Positions 35,029 through 42,469 of a stretch of 64,000 bases of DNA are shown here, piece by piece. The stretch's first letter is position 1; each line of letters begins with the position of its first letter. This stretch comes from JBLZUR01 sp048565625 (lineage in GTDB: Bacteria > Pseudomonadota > Alphaproteobacteria > Sphingomonadales > Sphingomonadaceae), in the NCBI RefSeq assembly GCF_048565625.1, contig NZ_JBLZUR010000002.1, positions 372,001-436,000 on the forward strand. Reading direction: 5' to 3'. A model generated the notes under the pieces. It had not been told where the DNA came from, did not search any database, and worked only from the letters and a program-made list of their open reading frames with translations. A program made the translations under genes and the position numbers.

Positions 35029-36021
35029 TTGGCCACAATCAGCGACGTCGCCGCCCAAGCCGGGGTCTCGATCAAGACGGTATCGCGTGTCCTCAACAAG
35101 GCGCCGCACGTCCGGGACGAGCTGCGCCAGCGGGTCGAGCGCGCGGCGCAGCAGCTGAACTACCGCCCCAATCAGGCGGCGCGGCGGCTGGCCGGCAGCA
35201 AGTCGTTCCTGATCGCCCATCTCTACGACAACCCGAACCCGCAGTATATCGCGGGCATCCAGGCTGGGGCGGCGCGGCGTTGCCGGGAACTCGGCTACCA
35301 TCTGGTGGTCGAGCCGGTGGACGCGCATTCCCGGCATCTGGACGACGCCGCCGAGCGGATGGTGGCGACGCTGGCACCGGACGGCATCCTGCTGTCGCCG
35401 CCTTTGTCCGACAATGCGCAGCTGCTCGCCACCTTGGATCGGCTGGGAACGCCGGTCGCGCGGCTGGCGGCGGCGCGGCATGATCGCAACATCCACATCT
35501 TCATGGACGAGCGCGCGGCCGCCCGCGCCGTGACCGAGCATCTGATCGCCCTCGGTCATAAGCGGATCGGCATCGTGCGCGGCCATCCCGAGCACGCGGC
35601 GGCGAGCGCGCGCCTGTCCGGCTATCAGGACGCGCTCTCGGCGGCCGGCCTCCGTCCGGAGGCGGGGCTGGTGGCGCAAGGATATTTCGACATCCATTCG
35701 GGCATGGAGGCGACCCGCGTCCTCCTCGCTGCCAACCCGCGCCCGACGGCGATCTTCGCGACGAACGACGAAATGGCACTGGGCGGGATCATGGCGGCCC
35801 GCGCGATGGGCGTGGACGTGCCGGGCGAGCTATCGATCGCCGGTTTCGACGACACGCCGATGAGCCGCCTGATCTGGCCCGCGCTGACGACGGTGCGGCA
35901 ACCGCTGGAGGAGATGGGGTGGACGGCGGTCGAGTCGCTGCTGGCCGGCCCGGCGGACTTCGCGGAGCACAAGCTGCCGTTCGAGCTGATGATCCGGGCG
36001 TCCACCGTGGCGGTGGGGTAA
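35029..36021 (+). CDS. LacI-family transcriptional regulator
   Basis: 330 residues with a TTG start at 35029, preceded by GGGGAGTGCC. HTH ATISDVAAQAGVSIKTVSRV, LNKAPHVRDELRQRV, then the hinge LNYRPNQAARRLAGSKS, where the family's hinge helix inserts into the centre CG of the operator. The periplasmic-binding-like core has LALIAGHKRIGIV-like HLIALGHKRIGIVRGHPEH, TAIFATNDEMALGGIMAARA, and PGELSIAGFDDTPMSRLIWP, ALTTVRQP. It should repress the TonB-receptor operon and glk until a glucoside or glucose derivative binds. Two matching operators support this; the effector is unknown. Confidence 0.92.
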   Translation: MATISDVAAQAGVSIKTVSRVLNKAPHVRDELRQRVERAAQQLNYRPNQAARRLAGSKSFLIAHLYDNPNPQYIAGIQAGAARRCRELGYHLVVEPVDAHSRHLDDAAERMVATLAPDGILLSPPLSDNAQLLATLDRLGTPVARLAAARHDRNIHIFMDERAAARAVTEHLIALGHKRIGIVRGHPEHAAASARLSGYQDALSAAGLRPEAGLVAQGYFDIHSGMEATRVLLAANPRPTAIFATNDEMALGGIMAARAMGVDVPGELSIAGFDDTPMSRLIWPALTTVRQPLEEMGWTAVESLLAGPADFAEHKLPFELMIRASTVAVG

Positions 36022-36032
36022 CGCACCACCGC

Positions 36033-36105
36033 CCGTTCGCACTGAGCTTGTCGAAGTGCCTGTGCGACGGTGGCGCTGGCGCTTCGACAGGCTCAGCGCG
36101 AACGG
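36033..36105. repeat. Dispersed inverted repeat between lacI and the aroE-like gene
   Basis: CCGTTCGCACTGAGCTTGTC, GAAGTGCC on the left and GCTTCGACAGGCTCAGCGCG, AACGG on the right. It matches the family at 16367-16440. It lies between convergent genes and may act as a transcript end for both. Confidence 0.85.
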
Positions 36106-36113
36106 CGTTGAGG

Positions 36114-36929
36114 TCAGCCCGCTCGCGCCCAGTCGGCCGCTTCCACGACCTGCGCTTCCGTCGGTGTCACCCCGGTATAAAGCGTGAACTGCTCCAGCGC
36201 CTGCAGCACGATGATCTCCGCGCCAGTGATGGTGGGCTTGCCCGAGGCGGCCTTGAGTAGCGGGGTCTCGGTCGGCATGGCGACGACATCCACGATCAGG
36301 CTGGCGGCCTCGATCTCTTCTGGGGGAAATGCCAGCGCGCCCTCGTCGCTCCCCGCCATGCCGAGGGGCGTCACATTGACCAGCACCGGCGCGGTCGTCT
36401 GCCCAAGTTCAGCCTGCCAGCGATAGCCGTAGCGTTCGGCAAGCGCCGGGCCGGTCGCCGGATTGCGCGCGACGATCGTGCCCTGCGTGAACCCCGCATC
36501 GTGGAAGGCGGCGGCGACCGCCTTGGCCATGCCGCCCGATCCGCGCAGCAGGATCGGCTGCGCGGGATCGGCCCCGCTCTCCTCGACCAGGCGGCGCACG
36601 GCGGCGTAGTCGGTGTTGTGGCCGGTGAGCACGCCGTCGTCGTTGACGATCGTGTTGACGCTGTCGATCGCCGCCGCTGAAGGGGCGAGACCATCGAGGA
36701 GCGGGATCACAGCTTCCTTGAACGGCATCGAGATCGCGCAGCCCCGCACGTTCAGCGCGCGGATGCCCGCCACCGCGCCCACGATGTCCGTGGTGGCGAA
36801 GGCCTTGTAGACGTAGTCGAGGCTAATCAGATCGTAGAGGCGGTTGTGGAAGCGCGTGCCGAAATTGCTCGGCCGCTCGGACAGCGAAATGCAGAGCCGG
36901 GTGTCGCGGTTGATCGGGGGCTTGGTCAT
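36114..36929 (-). CDS. Shikimate 5-dehydrogenase-like protein (AroE family)
   Basis: 271 residues from ATG 36929, with AAGGCGGG upstream. RLCISLSERPSNFGTRFHNR replaces the usual substrate-binding SxS motif with SLSERPSNFG. GCAISMPFKEAVIPLLD provides the catalytic-type K71. VNTIVNDDGVLTGHNTDYAA provides D107. LLRGSGGMAKAVAAAFHDAG is the nucleotide-binding loop, with RGSGGMA in place of the usual GAGGA. The changed N-terminal motif suggests one of the AroE-like subgroups with altered substrate or cofactor preference rather than the main AroE of the shikimate pathway. It is isolated from other aromatic-pathway genes. Confidence 0.8.
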   Translation of the reverse strand: MTKPPINRDTRLCISLSERPSNFGTRFHNRLYDLISLDYVYKAFATTDIVGAVAGIRALNVRGCAISMPFKEAVIPLLDGLAPSAAAIDSVNTIVNDDGVLTGHNTDYAAVRRLVEESGADPAQPILLRGSGGMAKAVAAAFHDAGFTQGTIVARNPATGPALAERYGYRWQAELGQTTAPVLVNVTPLGMAGSDEGALAFPPEEIEAASLIVDVVAMPTETPLLKAASGKPTITGAEIIVLQALEQFTLYTGVTPTEAQVVEAADWARAG

Positions 36930-37050
36930 CGGCCCGCCTTGGCAGATCGGGGCGAACGCCACCAGAAACCAGGGCCCTGGGGCTTCTCTGCAACACTCGC
37001 GCGTGCGATGAAACGACGGACATTCACGGCCTGTTCAACGCGCGAACCCT

Positions 37051-37476
37051 ATGTCACAGCCTATGGCCGTGAGGACACAGTATTTGCGCAAGGCGTTGCT
37101 TTCGCTGGCGTTGATCGCCGGGCCGGCTCTCGCCGACCCTGGCCTTGCGCAGCATCGACCGGGGTCCGAGCCGGGCTCGCACCGCGCCCGCGAGGATCGC
37201 AGCCGCCCCGGTCGCTTCGGCGCTGACGACGGCCGGCCGGCCCGCAATCGCCCCGAACAGGACGCCGCGTTCCAGATGCGCCGCTCGGGTGCGATCCGCT
37301 CGCTCAGCGATATCGAAGGCCGGGTGATCCCGCGCATGGGCGGGGCCTCGTATCTTGGCCCGGAACTCGATACCGGAACGGGAACGTACCGCTTGAAGTT
37401 CATGCGGGGCGGATCGGTGATATGGGTCGATGTCGACGCGCGTACCGGCGCGATCATCGGGCGCTCGGGTCGTTGA
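37051..37476 (+). CDS. PepSY-like periplasmic protein, upstream of two-component system
   Basis: 141 residues; ATG 37051 or 37063 could start it. The N-terminus RTQYLRKALLSLALIAGPAL with ALA/DP is a signal peptide. A basic, disordered stretch follows (HRPGSEPGSHRAREDRSRPG). The C-terminal 60 residues (AIRSLSDIEGRVIPRMGGAS, YRLKFMRGGSVIWVDVDART, GAIIG) have the PepSY pattern, a small domain that often modulates proteases or sensor kinases in the periplasm. The next two genes encode an OmpR regulator and its kinase, so this protein probably tunes that kinase or is its signal partner. Confidence 0.72.
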   Translation: MSQPMAVRTQYLRKALLSLALIAGPALADPGLAQHRPGSEPGSHRAREDRSRPGRFGADDGRPARNRPEQDAAFQMRRSGAIRSLSDIEGRVIPRMGGASYLGPELDTGTGTYRLKFMRGGSVIWVDVDARTGAIIGRSGR

Positions 37477-37511
37477 GGGGCCGGCCGTAAACGGCATAGG
37501 AAAGGAAGCGA

Positions 37512-38177
37512 ATGCGGGTTCTGATCGTCGAGGACGAGCCTAATCTCGGCCGGCAGCTTCGCGCCACGCTGGAGGGTGCGGGCTACGCCATCGACCTCGC
37601 GACCGATGGTGAGGACGGGCATTATCTCGGCGCGACCGAGAATTACGACGCCATCGTGCTCGATCTCGGCCTGCCGGAGGTGGACGGGCTGACGGTGCTC
37701 GACCGCTGGCGCAAGGACGGCAAGGAGACGCCGGTGCTGGTGCTGACCGCCCGCGACAGCTGGTCGGACAAGGTGGCGGGCCTCGATGCCGGCGCGGACG
37801 ACTATCTCGCCAAGCCGTTCCAGACCGAGGAGCTGATCGCCCGCCTGCGCGCGCTGATCCGCCGCGCCTCGGGCAACGCCTCTTCCGAACTGACGGCGGG
37901 CGGGGTGCGGCTCGACACGCGTTCGGGCAAGGTCACGCTGGACGGATCGCCGGTCAAGCTGACCGCCCAGGAGTACAAGCTCTTGAGCTACCTCATGCAC
38001 CACAAGGGCAAGGTGGTCAGTCGGACCGAGCTGATCGAGCATATCTATGACCAGGATTTCGATCGCGATTCGAACACGATCGAGGTGTTCGTCACCCGCA
38101 TCCGCAAGAAGCTGGGTCAGGACGTGATCACCACCATCCGCGGGCTCGGCTACAGCCTCGAAGACCCAGCCGGCTGA
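37512..38177 (+). CDS. OmpR-family response regulator
   Basis: 221 residues, preceded by AGGAAAGGAAGCG. Receiver: MRVLIVEDEPNLGRQLRATL with the acidic pair, phospho-acceptor D51 in IVLDLGLPEVDG, T in LVLTARD and K in YLAKPFQTEEL. C-terminal winged helix: LTAQEYKLLSYLMHHKGKVV, DSNTIEVFVTRIRKKLG and RGLGYSLE. It lies 35 bases after the PepSY gene and 4 bases before the kinase. The trio resembles the FeuP/FeuQ-type arrangement of other alphaproteobacteria. Target genes are not visible. Confidence 0.92.
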   Translation: MRVLIVEDEPNLGRQLRATLEGAGYAIDLATDGEDGHYLGATENYDAIVLDLGLPEVDGLTVLDRWRKDGKETPVLVLTARDSWSDKVAGLDAGADDYLAKPFQTEELIARLRALIRRASGNASSELTAGGVRLDTRSGKVTLDGSPVKLTAQEYKLLSYLMHHKGKVVSRTELIEHIYDQDFDRDSNTIEVFVTRIRKKLGQDVITTIRGLGYSLEDPAG

Positions 38178-38181
38178 CATC

Positions 38182-39549
38182 ATGAGCGCCGATGCGAGAA
38201 GACCACGCCGGGTAAGCGGATCGCTGACCCGGCGCATGATCGGCGTCGCCTCGCTGTGGATCGGGCTGATGCTGACCGGCGGCGGCCTGGGCCTCGATCG
38301 CATCCTGACATCGGCCATCACCCGCAATTTCGACCAGCAGCTCGACTATGTGCTGACCGCGATGATCGCCTCTTCCGAGGTCGGCCCGGACGGAGAGGTG
38401 CGTTTCAACCGGCCGCTCGCCGACCAGCGATTCCTGGAACCGAACTCGGGCGTCTATTTTCAGGTGTCCGGCGCGGGGTACGATCCGTTCCGGTCGCGCT
38501 CCTTGTGGGACCGGCAGCTAAGGGTGCCGGCGGATCGCGATCCTGACGTCCACATCTATGACAGCAAGGAGTTTCCGGGCGAGACCCTGCGGATCGAGGA
38601 GCGGGACATCGTGCTCCCCGGATCGCCGATCACCTGGCGGTTCCAGGTTGCGCAGAGCCGTGAGGTGCTCGACGAGCAGATCGCGACCCTTCGAAAGACG
38701 CTGGTCCGTTCCTTCGCGCTCCTGGCGCTCGGTCTTATCATCATGGCGGCGCTGCAGGCGAGCTTCGGGCTCTGGCCGCTCCGCAAGGTGCGGCGGGCGA
38801 TCGCCGACATCCGCTCCGGCCAGGCGAGTCGCGTCGACATCAAGCTGCCGCGCGAGATCTCGCCGCTGGTCGAGGAGCTGAACGACCTCCTCGCGCATAA
38901 CGAGCGGCAGGCGGAGGAGGCGCGAACCCATGCCGGCAATCTCGCCCACGCGCTGAAGACGCCGCTGACCGTCATCATGAACGAGGCGACGGCGAATAGC
39001 GCCGACCTGTGCAAGACGGTGATCCGCGAGGCGACGACGATGCGGCGGCAGGTGGACCATCACTTGGCTCGTGCCCGCGCCGTTGGCCGGCGGGGGCAGG
39101 CGCAGAGCCGCGCGGAGGTCTGGCCGTCGCTGGAGGCCGTCGAGCGGGCGGTCGCGCGGCTTTATCCCGAGGCGACCATCGATCTGGACGGCGCGCGCGA
39201 TCTGGTGGTGCGGATCGAGCGGCAGGATCTGGACGAAATTCTCGGCAACCTCATCGAGAACGCGGCCAAATATGGCGGCGGGCGGGTGTTCGTAACCGTG
39301 CAGCGGCCGGAGGACAGGAAGGACCAGGTGCACATCCTGGTCGAGGATGACGGGGCGGGCATTCCCCAGGCGCAGCGCGACACCCTGTTCAAGCGAGGTG
39401 CGCGGCTGGACACGGGGAAGCCCGGCACCGGCCTCGGCCTCGCGATCGTGCGCGACGTGGCGGAGATATACGGCGGCACCGTGACGCTGGACGAGAGCGA
39501 GGATCTCGGCGGGCTGCTGGTGCGGCTGTGCCTTCCGGCGGCAGCATGA
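38182..39549 (+). CDS. Sensor histidine kinase
   Basis: 455 residues. TM1 (MIGVASLWIGLMLTGGGLGL) and TM2 (SFALLALGLIIMAALQASFG) enclose a periplasmic sensor of about 140 residues. A HAMP segment follows (PLRKVRRAIADIRSGQA, PREISPLVEELNDLLAHNER). The H-box is NLAHALKTPLTVIMNEA with H256, the N-box NLIENAAKYG, then DDGAGIP and TGLGLAIV. It has the PhoQ-like LAHALKTPL form, also seen in FeuQ kinases. It phosphorylates the preceding regulator. Its stop overlaps the queG start (ATGA), which is unusual coupling between a signalling and a tRNA-modification gene. Confidence 0.92.
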   Translation: MSADARRPRRVSGSLTRRMIGVASLWIGLMLTGGGLGLDRILTSAITRNFDQQLDYVLTAMIASSEVGPDGEVRFNRPLADQRFLEPNSGVYFQVSGAGYDPFRSRSLWDRQLRVPADRDPDVHIYDSKEFPGETLRIEERDIVLPGSPITWRFQVAQSREVLDEQIATLRKTLVRSFALLALGLIIMAALQASFGLWPLRKVRRAIADIRSGQASRVDIKLPREISPLVEELNDLLAHNERQAEEARTHAGNLAHALKTPLTVIMNEATANSADLCKTVIREATTMRRQVDHHLARARAVGRRGQAQSRAEVWPSLEAVERAVARLYPEATIDLDGARDLVVRIERQDLDEILGNLIENAAKYGGGRVFVTVQRPEDRKDQVHILVEDDGAGIPQAQRDTLFKRGARLDTGKPGTGLGLAIVRDVAEIYGGTVTLDESEDLGGLLVRLCLPAAA

Positions 39550-40676
39550 TCGAGGCTGCCATCAAGACGCAAGCGGCGGCGCTCGGCTTCGTCGCCTGCG
39601 GGATCGCGCGGGCGGATGCGACGCCCCGCACGGCGGAGCGGCTGCGGCATTGGCTTGCCGAGGGCGCGCATGGGTCGATGATCTGGATGGAGGAGCGCGA
39701 GGGGCATCGCGCCAGTCCGGCGGGCCTCTGGTCGGAGGTGAAGTCGGTGATCGCGCTCGGCATGAGCTATGCGCCGCCCGCCGATCCGATGCTGCTGGCC
39801 GGGGAGCCGCGGGTGGCGCGGATCGCCAGCTATGCGCAGGGGGCCGATTATCACGATGTGATGAAGAAGGCGCTGAAGGCGCTCGCCCGGTGGATGGTGG
39901 CGGAGGCTGGGGGCGACCTGAAGGTCTTCGTGGATACCGCGCCCGTCATGGAGAAGCCGCTGGCGGAGGCGGCGGGTCTCGGCTGGCAGGGCAAGCACAC
40001 CAACCTCGTCAGCCGCGATCACGGCAGCTGGCTGCTGCTCGGCGCGATCTACACCACGCTGGAGCTTGCGCCGGATCGGGCGGGGGAGGAGCGGTGCGGG
40101 TCGTGCGATGCCTGCCAGACGGCGTGCCCGACGGCCGCCTTTCCTTCGCCCTTTCGGTTGGATGCGCGGCGCTGCATCTCGTACCTGACGATCGAGAGCC
40201 GCGCGCCGATCCCACATGCGTTTCGGGCGGCGATCGGCAATCGCGTCTATGGCTGCGACGACTGTCTGGCGGTCTGCCCATGGAACAAGTTCGCCGCGTC
40301 GGCGTCCGCAAACCGGGCGTTTGCCCAGCGGGCGGAGCTTGCCGCGCCATATGTGACGGACCTGCTGGCGCTGGATGATGCCGCGTTCCGGCAGGTGTTC
40401 TCCGGCTCGCCGATCAAGCGGATCGGGCGGGACCGGATGGTGCGCAACGCGCTGATCGTCGCGGGGAACAGCGGGGATCGCAGGTTGGTGGATCAGGTCG
40501 TGGGGTTGCTGGACGATGCCGACCCGGTGGTGCGGGGCGCGGCGGTCTGGGCGCTCGGACGGCTGGATGTGGAGCGGGCATTGGCTGAGCAAGCGGTGCG
40601 CGCGGACGATCCCGATGAGAGTGTGCGCGAGGAGTGGCGCCTCCTCACACCCTCCGTGGCGGTCATGCCAGCGTAG
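39546..40676 (+). CDS. queG: Epoxyqueuosine reductase
   Basis: 376 residues from ATG 39546. It reduces epoxyqueuosine to queuosine in tRNA wobble position 34, using cobalamin and two [4Fe-4S] clusters. Visible features are the cobalamin/substrate region VKSVIALGMSYAPP, D130 in VFVDTAPVMEKPLAEAAGLG, W, and cluster cysteines CGSCDACQTACPTAAF (184, 187, 190, 194), C210 and CDDCLAVCPWNKF (237, 240, 244). The C-terminal HEAT-like helices follow. The last residues (VAVMPA) and the TAG stop are provided by the palindromic repeat at 40662-40730, so the C-terminus has been replaced or extended. The start overlaps the kinase stop. Confidence 0.93.
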   Translation: MIEAAIKTQAAALGFVACGIARADATPRTAERLRHWLAEGAHGSMIWMEEREGHRASPAGLWSEVKSVIALGMSYAPPADPMLLAGEPRVARIASYAQGADYHDVMKKALKALARWMVAEAGGDLKVFVDTAPVMEKPLAEAAGLGWQGKHTNLVSRDHGSWLLLGAIYTTLELAPDRAGEERCGSCDACQTACPTAAFPSPFRLDARRCISYLTIESRAPIPHAFRAAIGNRVYGCDDCLAVCPWNKFAASASANRAFAQRAELAAPYVTDLLALDDAAFRQVFSGSPIKRIGRDRMVRNALIVAGNSGDRRLVDQVVGLLDDADPVVRGAAVWALGRLDVERALAEQAVRADDPDESVREEWRLLTPSVAVMPA

Positions 40677-40730
40677 GCTGGCATCGGTTGGTTCTCCAGG
40701 CGCAGCGATCCCAGCCTTCGCTGGGATGAC
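40662..40730. repeat. Two GTCATCCC/CCAGC-type hairpins at the queG 3' end
   Basis: GTCATGCCAGCgtaGGCTGGCATC (arms 40665-40672 and 40676-40684 region) and ATCCCAGCcttcGCTGGGAT (40708-40727) followed by GAC. The outer words GTCAT and ATGAC mirror each other, so the whole unit is a palindrome. It lies between convergent genes and encodes the queG stop codon. Confidence 0.8.
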
Positions 40731-41090
40731 TTAGGGGGTGCGAGGCCGCAAAGCCAACGCACCGACGCAGGACGCGCGGTCGAAATCATCGCCATTCGGC
40801 TTGCGGGCATCGACCCAGGTGACGACCGGCTCCGGCTGACCGGGTTTCGCGTAGAGATAGGCGTCGAGGACGCAGGCGGGACTGATGAAGACCAACCGCC
40901 GTACCTTGGGCTCGCGGAGGTCCTGCGCGGGTTTGCCGAGGAGGGCGGTCAGCTGGTCCAAGGTCTTGCCCATGACGCGGTCGAGGCCGGGCGGGGGAGG
41001 CGGCGGGGCGCTGACGGGGGCGGGGGGCGACGCGGTCGGGTCGCACGCAGCGAGGGTCAAAGCGAGGGCGAAGGCGACGGGTGTGCGCAT
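40731..41090 (-). CDS. Small putative lipoprotein
   Basis: 119 residues from ATG 41090. MRTPVAFALALTLAAC is a lipoprotein signal with lipobox LAAC. A proline-rich spacer (SPPAPVSAPPPPPPG) would span the periplasm near the membrane. The folded part is GLDRVMGKTLDQLTALLGKP, LVFISPACVLDAYLYA and the C-terminal ASCVGAL. The LDQLTALLGKP segment is reminiscent of SmpA/BamE-type folds but too short to assign. Two cysteines in the mature part could pair. No function known. The stop begins on the base after a palindromic repeat. Confidence 0.7.
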   Translation of the reverse strand: MRTPVAFALALTLAACDPTASPPAPVSAPPPPPPGLDRVMGKTLDQLTALLGKPAQDLREPKVRRLVFISPACVLDAYLYAKPGQPEPVVTWVDARKPNGDDFDRASCVGALALRPRTP

Positions 41091-41132
41091 CGGGCCCGCC
41101 GTAGACTTGGTCCGGCGAAGGTTCAAATCAGG

Positions 41133-41200
41133 CCGTGCTCCTGCGCAGGCAGGAGCCTATCGACGGGTGCGCGTAGGCTCCTGCTTCCGCAGGAGCACGG
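41133..41200. repeat. Long nested inverted repeat (CTCCTGC type)
   Basis: The outer arms are CCGTGCTCCTGCG (41134-41146) and CGCAGGAGCACGG (41188-41200). The inner arms are GCAGGAGCCTA (41149-41159) and TAGGCTCCTGC (41174-41184), around a 14-base spacer. The arms can therefore pair continuously, or each side can fold on itself as GCTCCTGCgcaggCAGGAGC. It fills the gap upstream of the lipoprotein and downstream of the diguanylate cyclase. Confidence 0.8.
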
Positions 41201-41233
41201 GTGGGCGAAAACACCCCTCGCCTTCACCGTTCC

Positions 41234-42262
41234 TTATGCCGCGTCGCTCTTCACTTCGAGTTCGTCGATGACCACGCGGTTACGGCCTTCGGACTTGGCG
41301 CGATAGAGGGCCCGGTCCGCGCGGTCGATGAGGCGGAGGGTGCCCTCCTCGGCGCCCAGTTCCGCGACGCCGATCGACAGCGTGATCTTGCCAACGTCGC
41401 GCTGCTGATCGCGCGAGCGGACGTTGCGGGCGGAGACGAAAGCGCGGAAGCGATCGGCGATGGCGGCGGCCTCGGCGAGGCTGCGGCCCGGCATCACCAC
41501 CACGAACTCCTCGCCGCCCCAGCGCGCGACGAAACCGATGCCGTGGAAGAACTTTTCCAGCGCGCTGCCGACCAGCCGCAGCACCTCGTCACCGAGGCGG
41601 TGGCCGTAGCGGTCGTTGAACTGCTTGAAATAGTCGATGTCCATGAAGACGAGGCTGAGCGCCCGGTCTTCGGAGCGGACGCGGGTGACGTTCGCAGCGA
41701 GATAGTCGGAGCCCGCCTTGCGGTTGGCGAGGCCGGTGAGCGGATCGGTGCGCGACTCGGTGCGTGCGACCTCCAGATCGGCCTTGAGCGACTGAATCTT
41801 CTCGCCGGACTGCTCCAGATCCTTCTCGAGGAGCGAGGTCTTCTCGATCATCGCGTTCGTGGCGCGGATCATCTCGGACAGCATCGCGCGCTGGCGCTCG
41901 GCGGTGTTCGGCTCGGCCAGCGCCTTGTTGCCGGTGTCGAGACGGCCGCGATAGTCGCGCGCGTCCTGACCCGATTGATCGACATGCGCGGTCAGGCGCG
42001 CGATCTGCTGCTGCGTATCGTCGAGGAGCTTGCCCATGCCCCCGTGGTCGGCGCCGCCGTACAGCTCCAGGCGGATGTTCGTCATCGCCTGATGGCTGAC
42101 CTTGCCGGCGCTGCGGCGCACGGCGTCGATCGCCTCCACCAGCTCGGGATCGGCGCCGGTGACGTAGCGATACCAGAATTCGTAGTTCGTCGGCGACGGC
42201 GCGATGTCGCCATCGGCCATGAGGGCGCGGACGCGATCGAGGATGTCGAGCGAATGGTTCAC
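41234..42262 (-). CDS. GGDEF-domain diguanylate cyclase
   Basis: 342 residues. The N-terminal 160 residues are a helical cytoplasmic sensor (PTNYEFWYRYVTGADPELVE, AIDAV) ending in a coiled coil (KTSLLEKDLEQSGEKIQSLK). The GGDEF domain has DPLTGLANRKAGSDYLAANV, LVFMDIDYFKQFNDRYGHRL, GDEVLRLVG and the active-site RWGGEEFVVVMPG near residue 248. It makes cyclic di-GMP from GTP. No RxxD inhibitory site precedes the GGEEF (the segment is FHGIGFVARWGGEEF), so product inhibition by the usual I-site is not expected. The N-domain is the PleD-unrelated sensor found in many sphingomonad cyclases. Stands alone. Confidence 0.9.
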   Translation of the reverse strand: MNHSLDILDRVRALMADGDIAPSPTNYEFWYRYVTGADPELVEAIDAVRRSAGKVSHQAMTNIRLELYGGADHGGMGKLLDDTQQQIARLTAHVDQSGQDARDYRGRLDTGNKALAEPNTAERQRAMLSEMIRATNAMIEKTSLLEKDLEQSGEKIQSLKADLEVARTESRTDPLTGLANRKAGSDYLAANVTRVRSEDRALSLVFMDIDYFKQFNDRYGHRLGDEVLRLVGSALEKFFHGIGFVARWGGEEFVVVMPGRSLAEAAAIADRFRAFVSARNVRSRDQQRDVGKITLSIGVAELGAEEGTLRLIDRADRALYRAKSEGRNRVVIDELEVKSDAA

Positions 42263-42367
42263 GGTCGCCTGCCTTGCTCTCCCGGCCGTTCGCCGGTTGC
42301 GCTCATGTAAGCCGGAGAAGGTTAATTAGGCGTAAGTCCGGGCGTTGATGGGAAGATTTGTCTCACC

Positions 42368-42457
42368 CCGTCATCCCGACGGAAGTCAGGATCCATGCGG
42401 CGCTACGTTGCCATTACGAGAGAGCGCGAATTGATGCTGAATCACGTTCAGCATGAC
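42368..42457. repeat. GTCATCC...GATGAC-type repeat
   Basis: GTCATCCCGACggaaGTCAGGAT at 42370-42392 and ATGCTGAAtcacGTTCAGCAT followed by GAC at 42433-42456. The GTCAT/ATGAC outer words link it to 40662-40730 and 61151-61182. It lies between the helicase stop (42470) and the diguanylate cyclase promoter region. Confidence 0.6.
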
Positions 42458-42469
42458 GAAAACCGGGGA

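Noticed and set aside
42320..42336. TTAATTAGGCGTAAG resembling a CtrA site (TTAA-N7-TTAA) upstream of the diguanylate cyclase
   Set aside because: The second half-site fails at the correct spacing (TAAG), so the match is not better than chance.
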